Source of the DNA: Candidatus Neomicrothrix sp. UBA2131
GTDB taxonomy: Bacteria > Actinomycetota > Acidimicrobiia > Acidimicrobiales > MedAcidi-G1
Direction: 5' to 3'
DNA length: 51,111 nucleotides
Assembly: GCA_002329075.1 (NCBI GenBank)
Contig: DCXR01000043.1
Span: 13,864 to 64,974 of the forward strand
Below are positions 31,462 through 40,130 of the stretch, in pieces. A program made the translations under genes and the position numbers. The number at the start of each line of letters is the position of its first letter. Position 1 is the first letter of the stretch. Under the pieces are notes generated by a model that saw nothing but the letters and a program-made list of their open reading frames with translations, had not been told where the DNA came from and did not search any database.

Positions 31462-33906
31462 CTAGAGGCCCTGCTCAGAAAGATTCTCGAGATCCTCGGC
31501 GTCGACGAATACCTCGCGGGCCTTGGAACCCGTGGAAGGCCCGACCACGCCGGCCTCCTCGAGCAGATCCATGAGCCGGCCCGCCCGGGCGAACCCGATC
31601 CGGAGCTTGCGCTGCAACATCGACGTGGAACCCAACTGGCTCGACACGACCAGCCGACGGGCCTCCTCGAGCAACTCATCGTCGTCGGATGAGCCGGCAG
31701 CCGGCCGCTGATGCTCGGCGGTGATGTCCTCGAGGCCGGCCGAAACTGCCGGAGCGGTCGACCTGCCGTCGCCCTCCCCCACGAAGCCGCCGGCTGCGGT
31801 GCTGTCGACCACCGGAGCCTCGTCTGTGACCTCTCCGTCCCGCCCTTCGTCGGCACCAAGGGCCTTGGCCTGCCTACGCCAGGCCTGCACGACCTGGCGG
31901 ACCTCGTCCTCACTCACCCAGGCACCCTGGATGCGCTTTGGCGTGCTGGAACTGGGGCCGAGCAGGAGCATGTCACCCTTGCCGACGAGGCGCTCAGCGC
32001 CCTGCTGGTCGAGGATGACACGGCTGTCGGCGAGGCTTGAGACGGCGAACGCCAGCCGTGCCGGAATGTTGGCCTTGATGACGCCCGTGATCACGTTTAC
32101 CGACGGCCTCTGGGTGGCTATCACCAGATGGATGCCGACCGCCCGCGCCATCTGTGCGATCCGGCATATCGAATCCTCGACATCGCGTGCGGCCACCATC
32201 ATGAGGTCGGACAACTCGTCGACCACGACGAGGATGAACCGCATCCGCTCATACCGTGTGGGCTCGCCATCATCGTCGGTGAGGCCCAACGGGGCCTCGA
32301 GGTCGCCCCGGTCGAAAGCGGCGTTGTAACCCGCGATGTCACGGAACCCACACTGCGACAGCACGTCGTAGCGGCGTTCCATCTCCTTGACGGCCCAGTG
32401 GAGGGCGTTGGCAGCCTTTTTCGGGTCGGTGACCGGCGCAGTGAGAAGGTGGGGCACGCCTTCGTACTGACCCATCTCGACCCGCTTCGGGTCGATCAGG
32501 ATCATCCGCACCTGGTCCGGGGTGGAGCGCACGAGGATCGACGTGACGAGGGCGTTGATGCACGACGACTTGCCGGCACCGGTGGCACCGGCGATGAGGA
32601 TGTGGGGCATCGTCGCCAGGTTGAGCATCACCGGTCGGCCGTTGATGTCACGACCGACGGCCGCCTCGAGCGGATGGGTGGCCTTGGCCGCCTCGGGCGC
32701 CGCCAGGATGTCGCCCAGCGACACGATCTCACGCTCTTCGTTCGGCACCTCGATGCCGACCGCCCGCTGGCCGGGAATGGGGGCGAGTATCCGCACGTCG
32801 GCGGCCGCCAACTCGTAGGCGATGTCCTTGGCCAGGCTGGTGATGCGCCCGACCTTGACGCCCTCGGCGACCTGGAGCGCATAGCGGGTGACGGTGGGCC
32901 CGACGGTCATATCAACGAGGCGGGTCTCGACGCCGTGGGCCGCCAGAGCCTCTACAAGGCGCTCGCCGCGAGCCTCGACCGCCCTGGCATCGATATCGTG
33001 GGTGGTGGAAAGCGCCAGCGCCTCGGCGCCCGGCAACTTCCAGGGGGAACCGGCGGTGGCCGGTCCGAGCTCGATCTTGAGCTGCTCTCCGCCCTGGCCG
33101 CCATCCGTAGCCGCAGGTCGCTTCTTCCCGCGTCGCTTCGGGGACGGCGCTTCGTCGACGGGCTGATCGGGGGGCTCGGGTTCGGGTACCGGCTCCGGGA
33201 CGGGCGTCTGTTCGGGCACGTGCAGCACCGGCGCATCGGGATCGCCGGGTGGTGTCAGCAGGCTCCTGAAGGCATCGGCGATGGCCCGACCGACCGGTCG
33301 GAGGCCCCGGACGGTGCCGGCTGCCGCCTGACGAGCGGTGGTGCGGGTGACGACCGCCAGACCCACCAGCACAAGGCCGACGAGGATGAGCACGGCACCC
33401 CAGGTGGCCACGGCGGCATCGAGCCCGCCGCCGACGCCGAGGCCTATGAGCCCACCGGCACCCCCCAGGGCGTCGGCACCATCGTCGATACCGGGCGTGT
33501 CGCGACCCAGGTGGAGCAGGCCGGTCAACCCGGCGAGGCAGAGGATGCCACCCACTGGCATGCGCTTGGTGATCTCGCCGAACTCGTAGCGCTCGCGGAA
33601 CATGGCGAAGCCGAGCAGCACCATCGCCACCGGCAGCACCAGTTTGGTGAGGCCGACCGACCAGCCGGCTGCGTCGTCGACAAGGCGGCCCACGACACCG
33701 GCCCTGTCGAAGTAGATGGAGAGACCGGCGAGGAGGCCACCCAGAACCAGGCAGAGGCCGAGCAACTCGCTACCGCGGTCGGCGAACGCCGCACGCAGCA
33801 TGCGGCGGGAAAGGGGATCGCTATCGGGTCGGTTCGGTGGCGACCCGGACCCCGTGCCCTTACGGGTCCTGGCGCCCGCCTTGGGGCGCGCTGACTTGGT
33901 GTTCAT
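31462..33906 (-). CDS. ftsK: DNA translocase FtsK/SpoIIIE
   Basis: An 814-residue septal DNA motor. A basic N-terminus is followed by about four membrane helices (residues ~40-190), a Pro/Glu-rich linker (PEPVPEPEPPDQP), the translocase domain with GIEVPNEER, Walker A IAGATGAGKSS and Walker B ILVVVDELSDLMM, IGIHLVIATQRPSV-like VGIHLVIATQRPSVNVI, and a C-terminal winged-helix gamma domain (RRLVVSSQLGSTSMLQRKLRIGFARAGRLMD) that reads KOPS-type sites. A Gly/Ser/Asp-rich insert precedes gamma. The start ATG 33906 lies 9 bases after TACGTT. It segregates chromosomes at division. Confidence 0.96.
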   Translation of the reverse strand: MNTKSARPKAGARTRKGTGSGSPPNRPDSDPLSRRMLRAAFADRGSELLGLCLVLGGLLAGLSIYFDRAGVVGRLVDDAAGWSVGLTKLVLPVAMVLLGFAMFRERYEFGEITKRMPVGGILCLAGLTGLLHLGRDTPGIDDGADALGGAGGLIGLGVGGGLDAAVATWGAVLILVGLVLVGLAVVTRTTARQAAAGTVRGLRPVGRAIADAFRSLLTPPGDPDAPVLHVPEQTPVPEPVPEPEPPDQPVDEAPSPKRRGKKRPAATDGGQGGEQLKIELGPATAGSPWKLPGAEALALSTTHDIDARAVEARGERLVEALAAHGVETRLVDMTVGPTVTRYALQVAEGVKVGRITSLAKDIAYELAAADVRILAPIPGQRAVGIEVPNEEREIVSLGDILAAPEAAKATHPLEAAVGRDINGRPVMLNLATMPHILIAGATGAGKSSCINALVTSILVRSTPDQVRMILIDPKRVEMGQYEGVPHLLTAPVTDPKKAANALHWAVKEMERRYDVLSQCGFRDIAGYNAAFDRGDLEAPLGLTDDDGEPTRYERMRFILVVVDELSDLMMVAARDVEDSICRIAQMARAVGIHLVIATQRPSVNVITGVIKANIPARLAFAVSSLADSRVILDQQGAERLVGKGDMLLLGPSSSTPKRIQGAWVSEDEVRQVVQAWRRQAKALGADEGRDGEVTDEAPVVDSTAAGGFVGEGDGRSTAPAVSAGLEDITAEHQRPAAGSSDDDELLEEARRLVVSSQLGSTSMLQRKLRIGFARAGRLMDLLEEAGVVGPSTGSKAREVFVDAEDLENLSEQGL

Positions 33907-34011
33907 GACACCGTCAACGTACCACCGGGGTGTGACCGAACCGGGGTGCCCCGACACGCGTCGCGGCAGGTCAGCGAGCCTTTCCGACGACGCCCGAGGA
34001 CCCGTCGGGCC

Positions 34012-35667
34012 TCAGCGCACCTCGACCACCGGCACCAGGGAGGGCCTGCGACCGGTTCGTGACGACACCAGCTTCCCGGTGGCCCGACGGGAACGACGGG
34101 CCAACTCGACGGGATCGCTCTCTCCGTCGGCGAGGGCCGCTTCGACGGCGTCCCGGACGGCAACCCCCACCTCCGCATGCCACTTTTCCCGCTCGTCGGC
34201 ATCCACCCAGCCGCGGCTCTCGACGAACGGAGGTTCGGCGAGGCGACCCCGCCTGCCGTCGACCACGACCCGGATGAGGACGAACCCCTCGCCGGACAGG
34301 GCGCGTCGCTCCTCGACCAGGGCCTCGCCCAGGACCTGGCCGCGTTCGTCGACCATCACGTACTCGTCGGACACCCTCCCGACCGGCTCCAGGCCGTGGT
34401 CGGTCAGCCTGATCTGGTCTCCGTCGGTGCAGCGCACGACCCGGTCGGGCACCATCCCCCGCTCAAGGGCCAACTCGTGGTGGGCGACCAGATGGGCGTA
34501 CTCACCGTGGACGGGAATGAACAGCTCGGGGTCGGCCGACTCGTGCAACTCGCGCAGTTCCTCGCGCTTGCCGTGCCCGGTCGTGTGGATGCCGAGTTGG
34601 CCGCTGTGGACCAGCCGTGCACCCCGACGGGCCAGGGCATTGTGGAGACGCGAGATCGCTGCCTCGTTGCCGGGGATCGGATGCGAAGAGAACACGATGG
34701 TGTCACCCTCGCCGATCGTCAGGTGCCGGTGTCGCCCCTGTGCCATCTGCGCCAGGGCCGCCCTCGGCTCACCCTGGGAACCGGTACACACCACGCAGGT
34801 CCGTTCGGGGTCCAGCTCGTCGATGTCGTCGGCGGTGGCGATCATCTTGTCGGACACCCGCAACAGGCCGAGTTCGCGGGCCAGGGTGACGTTGCGGACC
34901 ATGGAAGGGCCGAGCACCACCAGGGTCCGGTGCGTTGCGGCCGCAGCATCGGCAATCTGCTGGATGCGGTGCACGTGGCTGGAGAAGGCACCGATGATCA
35001 GCCGCCGCCCCCCGTTGTCGTCGAACACGCTCTGCAACACCGGCCCGATCGACGACTCGCTGCTCGACGAACCCGCCGAGTCCGCATTGGTCGAGTCGGC
35101 CAGCAGGAGGCGGATACCCGGATCGGCGGCAAGCTCCCTCAGGCGGGGCAGGTCGGTGACCCGGCCGTCGATGGGCGTCGGATCCAGCTTGAAGTCGCTG
35201 GAATGCAGGATGAGACCCTGCGGGGTACTGAAGAGCGTCATGAGGCCGCTCGGCGTCGAATGCGTGACCGGCAGGAACTCGCAGTCGAACGGGCCCACCT
35301 GCCGTCGGTCGTGGTCGCCCAACGCCACCAACTCGGGTAGGCGGATGCCGGCAGCCTTGAGCTTGCCCGACACCATGCCGAGCGTGAACGGCGAACCGTA
35401 GACCGGCACCTCGACGTGGCGCAGCAGGTAGGGCAGGCCGCCGATGTGGTCCTCGTGCGCGTGGGTCACGAGGCAGGCCTCGAGCCGGTCGGCCCTCTCG
35501 AGCAGCCAGGTGAAGTCGGGCAGCACGGCATCGACACCCGGCAGGTCGTCGGGGAACAACTGCCCGCAGTCGAGCAGGACGATGCGGCCCTCGCACTCGA
35601 GCGCCGCACAGTTGCGGCCGATCTCCCCCAGGCCGCCCAGGAACGTGAGGGTTACGGGAACGGCCAC
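34012..35667 (-). CDS. rnj: Ribonuclease J
   Basis: A 551-residue metallo-beta-lactamase/beta-CASP ribonuclease. The metal motif is THAHEDHIGG; also seen are LGGLGEIGRNC, PVTHSTPSG, LHSSDFKLD, LLADSTNAD, CTGSQGEPRAAL, SSHPIPGNE, TGHGKREEL and PVHGEYAHL. It both cuts internally and degrades RNA 5'-3' in mRNA decay and rRNA maturation. The start GTG 35667 gives normal length and lies 22 bases after the dapA stop; the dapA-rnj pair is a widely conserved neighbourhood. It works with PNPase, encoded 5 kb away. Confidence 0.95.
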   Translation of the reverse strand: MAVPVTLTFLGGLGEIGRNCAALECEGRIVLLDCGQLFPDDLPGVDAVLPDFTWLLERADRLEACLVTHAHEDHIGGLPYLLRHVEVPVYGSPFTLGMVSGKLKAAGIRLPELVALGDHDRRQVGPFDCEFLPVTHSTPSGLMTLFSTPQGLILHSSDFKLDPTPIDGRVTDLPRLRELAADPGIRLLLADSTNADSAGSSSSESSIGPVLQSVFDDNGGRRLIIGAFSSHVHRIQQIADAAAATHRTLVVLGPSMVRNVTLARELGLLRVSDKMIATADDIDELDPERTCVVCTGSQGEPRAALAQMAQGRHRHLTIGEGDTIVFSSHPIPGNEAAISRLHNALARRGARLVHSGQLGIHTTGHGKREELRELHESADPELFIPVHGEYAHLVAHHELALERGMVPDRVVRCTDGDQIRLTDHGLEPVGRVSDEYVMVDERGQVLGEALVEERRALSGEGFVLIRVVVDGRRGRLAEPPFVESRGWVDADEREKWHAEVGVAVRDAVEAALADGESDPVELARRSRRATGKLVSSRTGRRPSLVPVVEVR

Positions 35668-35689
35668 GAACGTCGGGATCCGGTCCGGC

Positions 35690-36583
35690 TCAGCCGCGGC
35701 CGAGGTCGGCCAGCAGCCTGCGGGCCTCGTCCTGGAGGTAGTCGGGCTCCGGACCCATCGGCAGACGACAGTCGCCACCGGGAAGGCCCAGAACCTTCAT
35801 CATGGCCTTGCTCGGCACCGGGTTGGGCCGCAGGTCGCCCGACTCGAAGTCGTAGGAGGGGATCAGCCGCCGGTTCGACGCCTGGGCAGCGGCATGGTCG
35901 CCCGAGAAGAACTCCTCGAACATTCGCACCAACTCGGGCGTGACCCAGTGGGAGGCCACGCTGATGGTGCCGACGGCACCCACGGCCAGCAGCGACAGGG
36001 TCAACGCATCCTCACCGCTGTAGACCTCGAAGCCCTCGGGGGCGGCAGCGATGAACCGGGCGGTCTCGGCCACGTCGCCGGCGGCGTCCTTGACGGCCAC
36101 GATCGTCTCGACCTCGTCGGCCAGGCGCAGCAACGTGGTCGTCTCGATCTTGCGGCCCGTTCGGGACGGGATGTCGTAGAGGATCACAGGCAGGTCCGAG
36201 GCCTCGGCCACGGCGGTGAAGTGGTCGATCAGCCCCGCCTGGGAGGGCCGGTTGTAGTACGGCGTGACGGACAGGATGGCGGCGGCGCCCACCTCGGCGC
36301 AGCGCTCGGTGTTCCTGACGGCCGAACGGGTGTCGTTGCTGCCGGCACCGGCGACCACGGGCACGTCGACCGCCTCGACGACCGCTGCCACCACCTCGAT
36401 CTGCTCGTCGTGCGTGAGGGTCGGCGCCTCGCCGGTGGTTCCGACGACCACCAGGGCGTCGTTGCCCTGCTCGACCAGCCAGCGCGCCAACGTGGCAGCA
36501 CCTTCGAGGTCCAGCGAACCGTCCTCGGCGAACGGCGTGACCATGGCGGTCAGGACCCGCCCGAACCTTGCTTCTTTCGTCAC
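35690..36583 (-). CDS. dapA: 4-hydroxy-tetrahydrodipicolinate synthase
   Basis: A 297-residue TIM-barrel aldolase condensing pyruvate with aspartate semialdehyde. Seen are TAMVTPF, GTTGEAPTLTHDE, VTPYYNRPSQAGL with the catalytic tyrosine, ILYDIPSRTGRKI, the Schiff-base lysine in IVAVKDAAGD, and YSGEDAL. GTG 36583 with the strong site GGGAGGGGGAG is chosen; it overlaps the stop of the upstream regulator-like gene (GTGA). It supplies dapB, which lies two genes away. Confidence 0.95.
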   Translation of the reverse strand: MTKEARFGRVLTAMVTPFAEDGSLDLEGAATLARWLVEQGNDALVVVGTTGEAPTLTHDEQIEVVAAVVEAVDVPVVAGAGSNDTRSAVRNTERCAEVGAAAILSVTPYYNRPSQAGLIDHFTAVAEASDLPVILYDIPSRTGRKIETTTLLRLADEVETIVAVKDAAGDVAETARFIAAAPEGFEVYSGEDALTLSLLAVGAVGTISVASHWVTPELVRMFEEFFSGDHAAAQASNRRLIPSYDFESGDLRPNPVPSKAMMKVLGLPGGDCRLPMGPEPDYLQDEARRLLADLGRG

Positions 36584-37215
36584 GCCTGCTCCCCCTCCCT
36601 GGCCCGCTCGATGCCGAGTGTGGCCAGCAGGTCCTCGTGCAGTTTGAACCACACCTCGTGGTAAGAATCGATCATCGGCCTGGTGAACCACTCGACCTCG
36701 CCGGCCTGGACTCGACCGAGTGCATCGCTGAAGCGCCGACCGTAGCCGTCAAAGCGAGCGAGGCGCTCCGCCAATTCCCTACAGATCGACTGGACGACCC
36801 TGTCTGCGTCAGCGAGGCGTGCGATGACGGCAGCGTCGTAGGCGGCATCACCGTGGTCGTTGAGCACCTGCTCTTCGACATCACTCAACTGCCAGTCGGT
36901 GCACAGTGCAAGGAAGTCCCGGTTGACCCCGAGGAAGCGCCGATACAGGTCGGCAACGGCCTCCCGCTCCCCTGCAGCGTCCAACTCGGCCGCAACCAGT
37001 TCCTCGCCGTGGCAGCGCCCTTCCCGGGTGAGCGTCCACCCCGGCATGTGGCCGTTCCGGTGCTGCGCATGGCCCGCCTCGGCGAGGACGACGAGCCGGT
37101 CACCGACGTCGGCCTCGTCCAGGCCGACCACGGCGGCGAGCCCCGGCGTGTCGGTGAGGCCCTGCACCCGGAGCCCGTGGACGACGCGCAGGTCGGGATC
37201 GCTGTTGACGGACAC
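36580..37215 (-). CDS. Winged-helix (MarR-like) regulator-type protein, actinobacterial family
   Basis: A 211-residue protein. Residues ~10-65 (HGLRVQGLTDTPGLAAVVGL, DEADVGDRLVVLAEAGHAQH, GWTLTREGR) read as a winged helix-turn-helix with a MarR/PadR-like wing. The rest is helical with a C-terminal block (RPMIDSYHEVWFKLHEDLLATLG) that I recall from uncharacterised actinobacterial regulators. GTG 37215 is chosen because it follows TACCGT by 7 bases. It is the first gene before dapA and rnj and overlaps dapA, so it could regulate or sense lysine-pathway or RNA-related signals. No ligand pocket can be assigned. Confidence 0.6.
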   Translation of the reverse strand: MSVNSDPDLRVVHGLRVQGLTDTPGLAAVVGLDEADVGDRLVVLAEAGHAQHRNGHMPGWTLTREGRCHGEELVAAELDAAGEREAVADLYRRFLGVNRDFLALCTDWQLSDVEEQVLNDHGDAAYDAAVIARLADADRVVQSICRELAERLARFDGYGRRFSDALGRVQAGEVEWFTRPMIDSYHEVWFKLHEDLLATLGIERAREGEQA

Positions 37216-37222
37216 GCCCCGC

Positions 37223-37228
37223 ACGGTA
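37223..37228 (-). promoter_or_regulatory. Leaderless-type -10 box of the regulator-dapA-rnj operon
   Basis: TACCGT on the minus strand with 7 bases to GTG 37215. Confidence 0.6.
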
Positions 37229-37246
37229 CCAGTGGGGGTTCGCCGC

Positions 37247-37987
37247 TCAGCCGTTCGCACCATCGGCTTCCGGATCCTCGCGCGCCAGGCGGACCAGCAC
37301 CAACGGGTAGCCGATCAGGCCGATCACGAAGAACACGAACCACTGCACCGCGTAGCCCAGGTGCGAACCCTCGTCCAGCGGTGGCGCCGGGATGCCGAAC
37401 GGGATCGCTCCTGCCCCGACACCGGCCCCGGACTCCACGTAGACGGATGGAAGCTCCACCCCCCACCGGGCTGAGAGGTCGGTCGCGTCGACACGCTCGA
37501 CCTCGGCGCCGTTGCCCCCGCGGTTGGTGCCCGCACTGCGGACCCGCCCCACCATGACGACCTCGGTATCCGGTGGCGCCCAGACAGAGGGGTCACCCGC
37601 CACGTACACGGGACGCGGCACGAAGCCCCTGTCGACGGCAACGACGCCGGACTCGCCGACCAGCAGGGTGACGACATGGACACCCGGCAGGCCGGCCTGT
37701 GTGCGGTTCACCACGAACACCTCGCGCTCGGCGTCGAACACCCCCGAAACCTCGACGGCCCGGTAGGCGAGCTCGCCCGGGTCGGCCCCCACCTGCAGAT
37801 CCCCGAGGGAAGCCGGTTGTGCCCCGGCACGCTCCTCCACGAAGGCGTTGTAGGCCCGACGCTCATCGAGGCGACGAAGTTGCCAGAAGCCCAGATTGAT
37901 GGTGGCCACCAGCAGGGCGCCGACGGCCAGATGCGACAACAACCACGCAGGGCGCAGCAGTCGCCGGGCCCCCGGCCACCCGCCCAT
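37247..37987 (-). CDS. SURF1-family cytochrome oxidase assembly protein
   Basis: A 246-residue protein with the SURF1 layout. An N-terminal membrane helix (AVGALLVATINLGFWQLRRL, with the GxWQ-x-RR motif) is followed by a large outward domain with EVSGVFDAEREVFVVN and VDRGFVPRP (the family G-W/F-V-P element). A second C-terminal helix follows HLGYAVQWFVFFVIGLIGYPLVL. It helps build heme-copper oxidase. The start ATG 37987 lies 7 bases after dapB, so it is co-transcribed with it. No oxidase genes are in the window. Confidence 0.92.
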   Translation of the reverse strand: MGGWPGARRLLRPAWLLSHLAVGALLVATINLGFWQLRRLDERRAYNAFVEERAGAQPASLGDLQVGADPGELAYRAVEVSGVFDAEREVFVVNRTQAGLPGVHVVTLLVGESGVVAVDRGFVPRPVYVAGDPSVWAPPDTEVVMVGRVRSAGTNRGGNGAEVERVDATDLSARWGVELPSVYVESGAGVGAGAIPFGIPAPPLDEGSHLGYAVQWFVFFVIGLIGYPLVLVRLAREDPEADGANG

Positions 37988-37994
37988 CGACGGC

Positions 37995-38786
37995 TCAGGT
38001 GCCGAGCAGGGCATCGAGGCCGACGGTGCACCCTGTGCCGTCGACACCGAGTACCGCCACCACGACGCCGGGCATGAAGCCGTCCCGGTCGGTCAGGTCG
38101 TGACGGATCGTGAGGGTCTGGCCGGTGGTGCCGAGCAGCACCTCCTGATGGGCGACCATTCCCCGCATGCGCACGGCGTGGAGTCGGATTCCGGCCGGGC
38201 CGGCGCCACCCCTGGCACCCTCGACGGTCTCGTCCTGCGTCGGATCTTCTGCCCAGTCGGATGACGCCGACGCCATCCGGTCGGCAGTGGCCAGCGCCGT
38301 ACCGGACGGAGCATCGACCTTGCCGTCATGGTGCAGTTCGATGACCTCGGCGGTGTCGAACCAGGGCGCCGCCAGTTCGGCGAAGCGCTGCATGAGCACT
38401 GCACCGATGGCGAAGTTGGGAACGATCAGGCAGGCGCTCGAAGAAAAGGCTGCATCGAGCGAAGCCCGGTCGTCGTCATCGAGGCCGCTGGTACCGACCA
38501 CGGCATGGACGCCGGCAGTCGCCAGCACCGGAAGGCTTGCCCTGGAGGCGTCGGCGACCGTGAAGTCGACGACCACGTCGACACCGACCTCGACCAGGTC
38601 GGCGACACCACCGAGCACTGCGCACCCTGCGATCTCCTCGCCCACCGCCGACGGATCGGCCACGGCGGCGAGCATCAGGTCGGGAGAAGCGGCAACCGTC
38701 TCGCAGACGGTCCGACCCATACGCCCGGCCGCCCCTAGGACGCCTACGCGCCGGGTGCCGGAACCACGGGACCCGTACCTGCTCAT
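37995..38786 (-). CDS. dapB: 4-hydroxy-tetrahydrodipicolinate reductase
   Basis: A 263-residue NAD(P)H-dependent reductase, the step after DapA. The nucleotide-binding GVLGAAGRMGR is near residues 15-25, VVDFTVADAS and VVGTSGLDDDD follow, and the catalytic signature ELHHDGKVDAPSGTA is complete. C-terminal VLLGTTGQTLTIRHD and MPGVVVAV are also family-typical. ATG 38786 follows TAGCCT by 7 bases, so it is probably a leaderless transcript continuing into the SURF1 gene. Confidence 0.95.
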   Translation of the reverse strand: MSRYGSRGSGTRRVGVLGAAGRMGRTVCETVAASPDLMLAAVADPSAVGEEIAGCAVLGGVADLVEVGVDVVVDFTVADASRASLPVLATAGVHAVVGTSGLDDDDRASLDAAFSSSACLIVPNFAIGAVLMQRFAELAAPWFDTAEVIELHHDGKVDAPSGTALATADRMASASSDWAEDPTQDETVEGARGGAGPAGIRLHAVRMRGMVAHQEVLLGTTGQTLTIRHDLTDRDGFMPGVVVAVLGVDGTGCTVGLDALLGT

Positions 38787-38793
38787 GACGGCG

Positions 38794-38799
38794 AGGCTA
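38794..38799 (-). promoter_or_regulatory. Leaderless-type -10 box of dapB-SURF1
   Basis: TAGCCT on the minus strand with 7 bases to ATG 38786. Confidence 0.6.
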
Positions 38800-38838
38800 G
38801 CGCCCGGTGCGTGATCGACCGGGGGTGGTTACGGACCG

Positions 38839-40125
38839 TCAGACAGCAGGGCCCACCACGGCCACGGTGGCCGCCGGCGCCAGCGCCTCGGCCAGCACTG
38901 CGTTGACCTCGTCCAGTCGGATCGCCCGCAACGACGCCACGAACTCGTCCAGCGACTCGACCCGCCCGTAGAGGCTCTGGCCGTTGCCCAGGCGGATCAT
39001 GCGGCTGCCGGAATCCTCGAGGCCCATGAGGCGGGCACCCTCGAACCCCCGGCGTGCTATCTCGAGTTCGTCGGTGGTGATGCCGTGTTCGGCCACGGCC
39101 GCCACCTCGGCCTCGACGACCTGCCGGAGTTCGTCGGCCCGACCCGGTTCGGTCGCCGCATGGACGCCCAGTGCCCCGACATCGCTGTAGAGGTGTGCTC
39201 CGGCGAACACGTTGTAGGCGAGCCCCCGGTCCTCCCGGACGGCCTGGAACAGCCGACTCGAGAGACCACCGCCCAGGACGTACACGCCCAGGCCGAGCGC
39301 CCGACGTCGTGGATCGTGGCGGTGGAACGACCGCCAGCCCCAGGCAATGTGCACGGACTCGGTGAGACGTTGCAACCCCCGGTTGCTGCACGGCAACTCC
39401 ACCGGTGCAGATCGTTCGGGAACCTCGCCACCACCGCGACCGGCGAACGCTGCGGCGACCTGCTCCACCAGACGGTCGTGGTCGACGACGCCCGCCGCAG
39501 CCAGCACCAGGTTCGGCGACCGGTACCAGCGATCGTGGAATGCGGCTATCCCGTCCCGTTCGAGCGCCTCGACGGACTCGCGCGTGCCCAGCACCTCGCG
39601 GCCCAGCCCATGGTCCGGAAACAGTGCCTCGTCGAGGAGCGACGCCACCACGTCGGCAGGGTCGTCCTCCTGGAGATGGAGTTCCTCGAGGATCACGCGA
39701 CGTTCGGTCTCGACATCGGCGGCACGCAGTGCAGGGCCACAGAGCACGTCGCCCAACAGGTCGACGGCCATGTCCTGGGAATCGGCCGGAAGGCGGGTGT
39801 AGAACGCCGTGGACTCCTTGCCGGTTGCGGCGTTCATCTCGCCGCCCGTGCCGTCGACCAGTTCGGCGATGGAACGGGCGGAACGTCGCTCGGTCCCCTT
39901 GAACAGGAGGTGTTCGAGGAAGTGCGAAGCGCCGGCGTCCGCCACCGGCTCGTCGCGGCTCCCGACGCCGACCCAGACACCGACCGAGATCGAGTGCGCA
40001 CCCTCCCAGCACTCGGAAACGACGGTCGGACCGTCGTCGAGATACGTCGTACGGACCGTGGGAGCGGGTTGCCCTGCCTCCACGGCCCCTACGATCGGGC
40101 CCGCTGTGCGGGCCCCCTCGGTCAA
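38839..40125 (-). CDS. M16-family zinc peptidase (insulinase/mitochondrial processing peptidase type)
   Basis: A 428-residue protease with the inverted zinc motif HFLEH (in ASHFLEHLLFKGT) and the distal glutamate in VILEELHLQEDD. The second domain has the GGGLSSRLFQAVREDRGLAYNV substrate-binding element. Its usual place directly after pnp is kept (gap 5 bases). The start is uncertain. TTG 40125 maximises length but has no ribosome binding site; GTG 40083 with AGGGG close upstream is the other candidate. The physiological substrate is unknown. Confidence 0.9.
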   Translation of the reverse strand: MTEGARTAGPIVGAVEAGQPAPTVRTTYLDDGPTVVSECWEGAHSISVGVWVGVGSRDEPVADAGASHFLEHLLFKGTERRSARSIAELVDGTGGEMNAATGKESTAFYTRLPADSQDMAVDLLGDVLCGPALRAADVETERRVILEELHLQEDDPADVVASLLDEALFPDHGLGREVLGTRESVEALERDGIAAFHDRWYRSPNLVLAAAGVVDHDRLVEQVAAAFAGRGGGEVPERSAPVELPCSNRGLQRLTESVHIAWGWRSFHRHDPRRRALGLGVYVLGGGLSSRLFQAVREDRGLAYNVFAGAHLYSDVGALGVHAATEPGRADELRQVVEAEVAAVAEHGITTDELEIARRGFEGARLMGLEDSGSRMIRLGNGQSLYGRVESLDEFVASLRAIRLDEVNAVLAEALAPAATVAVVGPAV

Positions 40126-40130
40126 GACGC

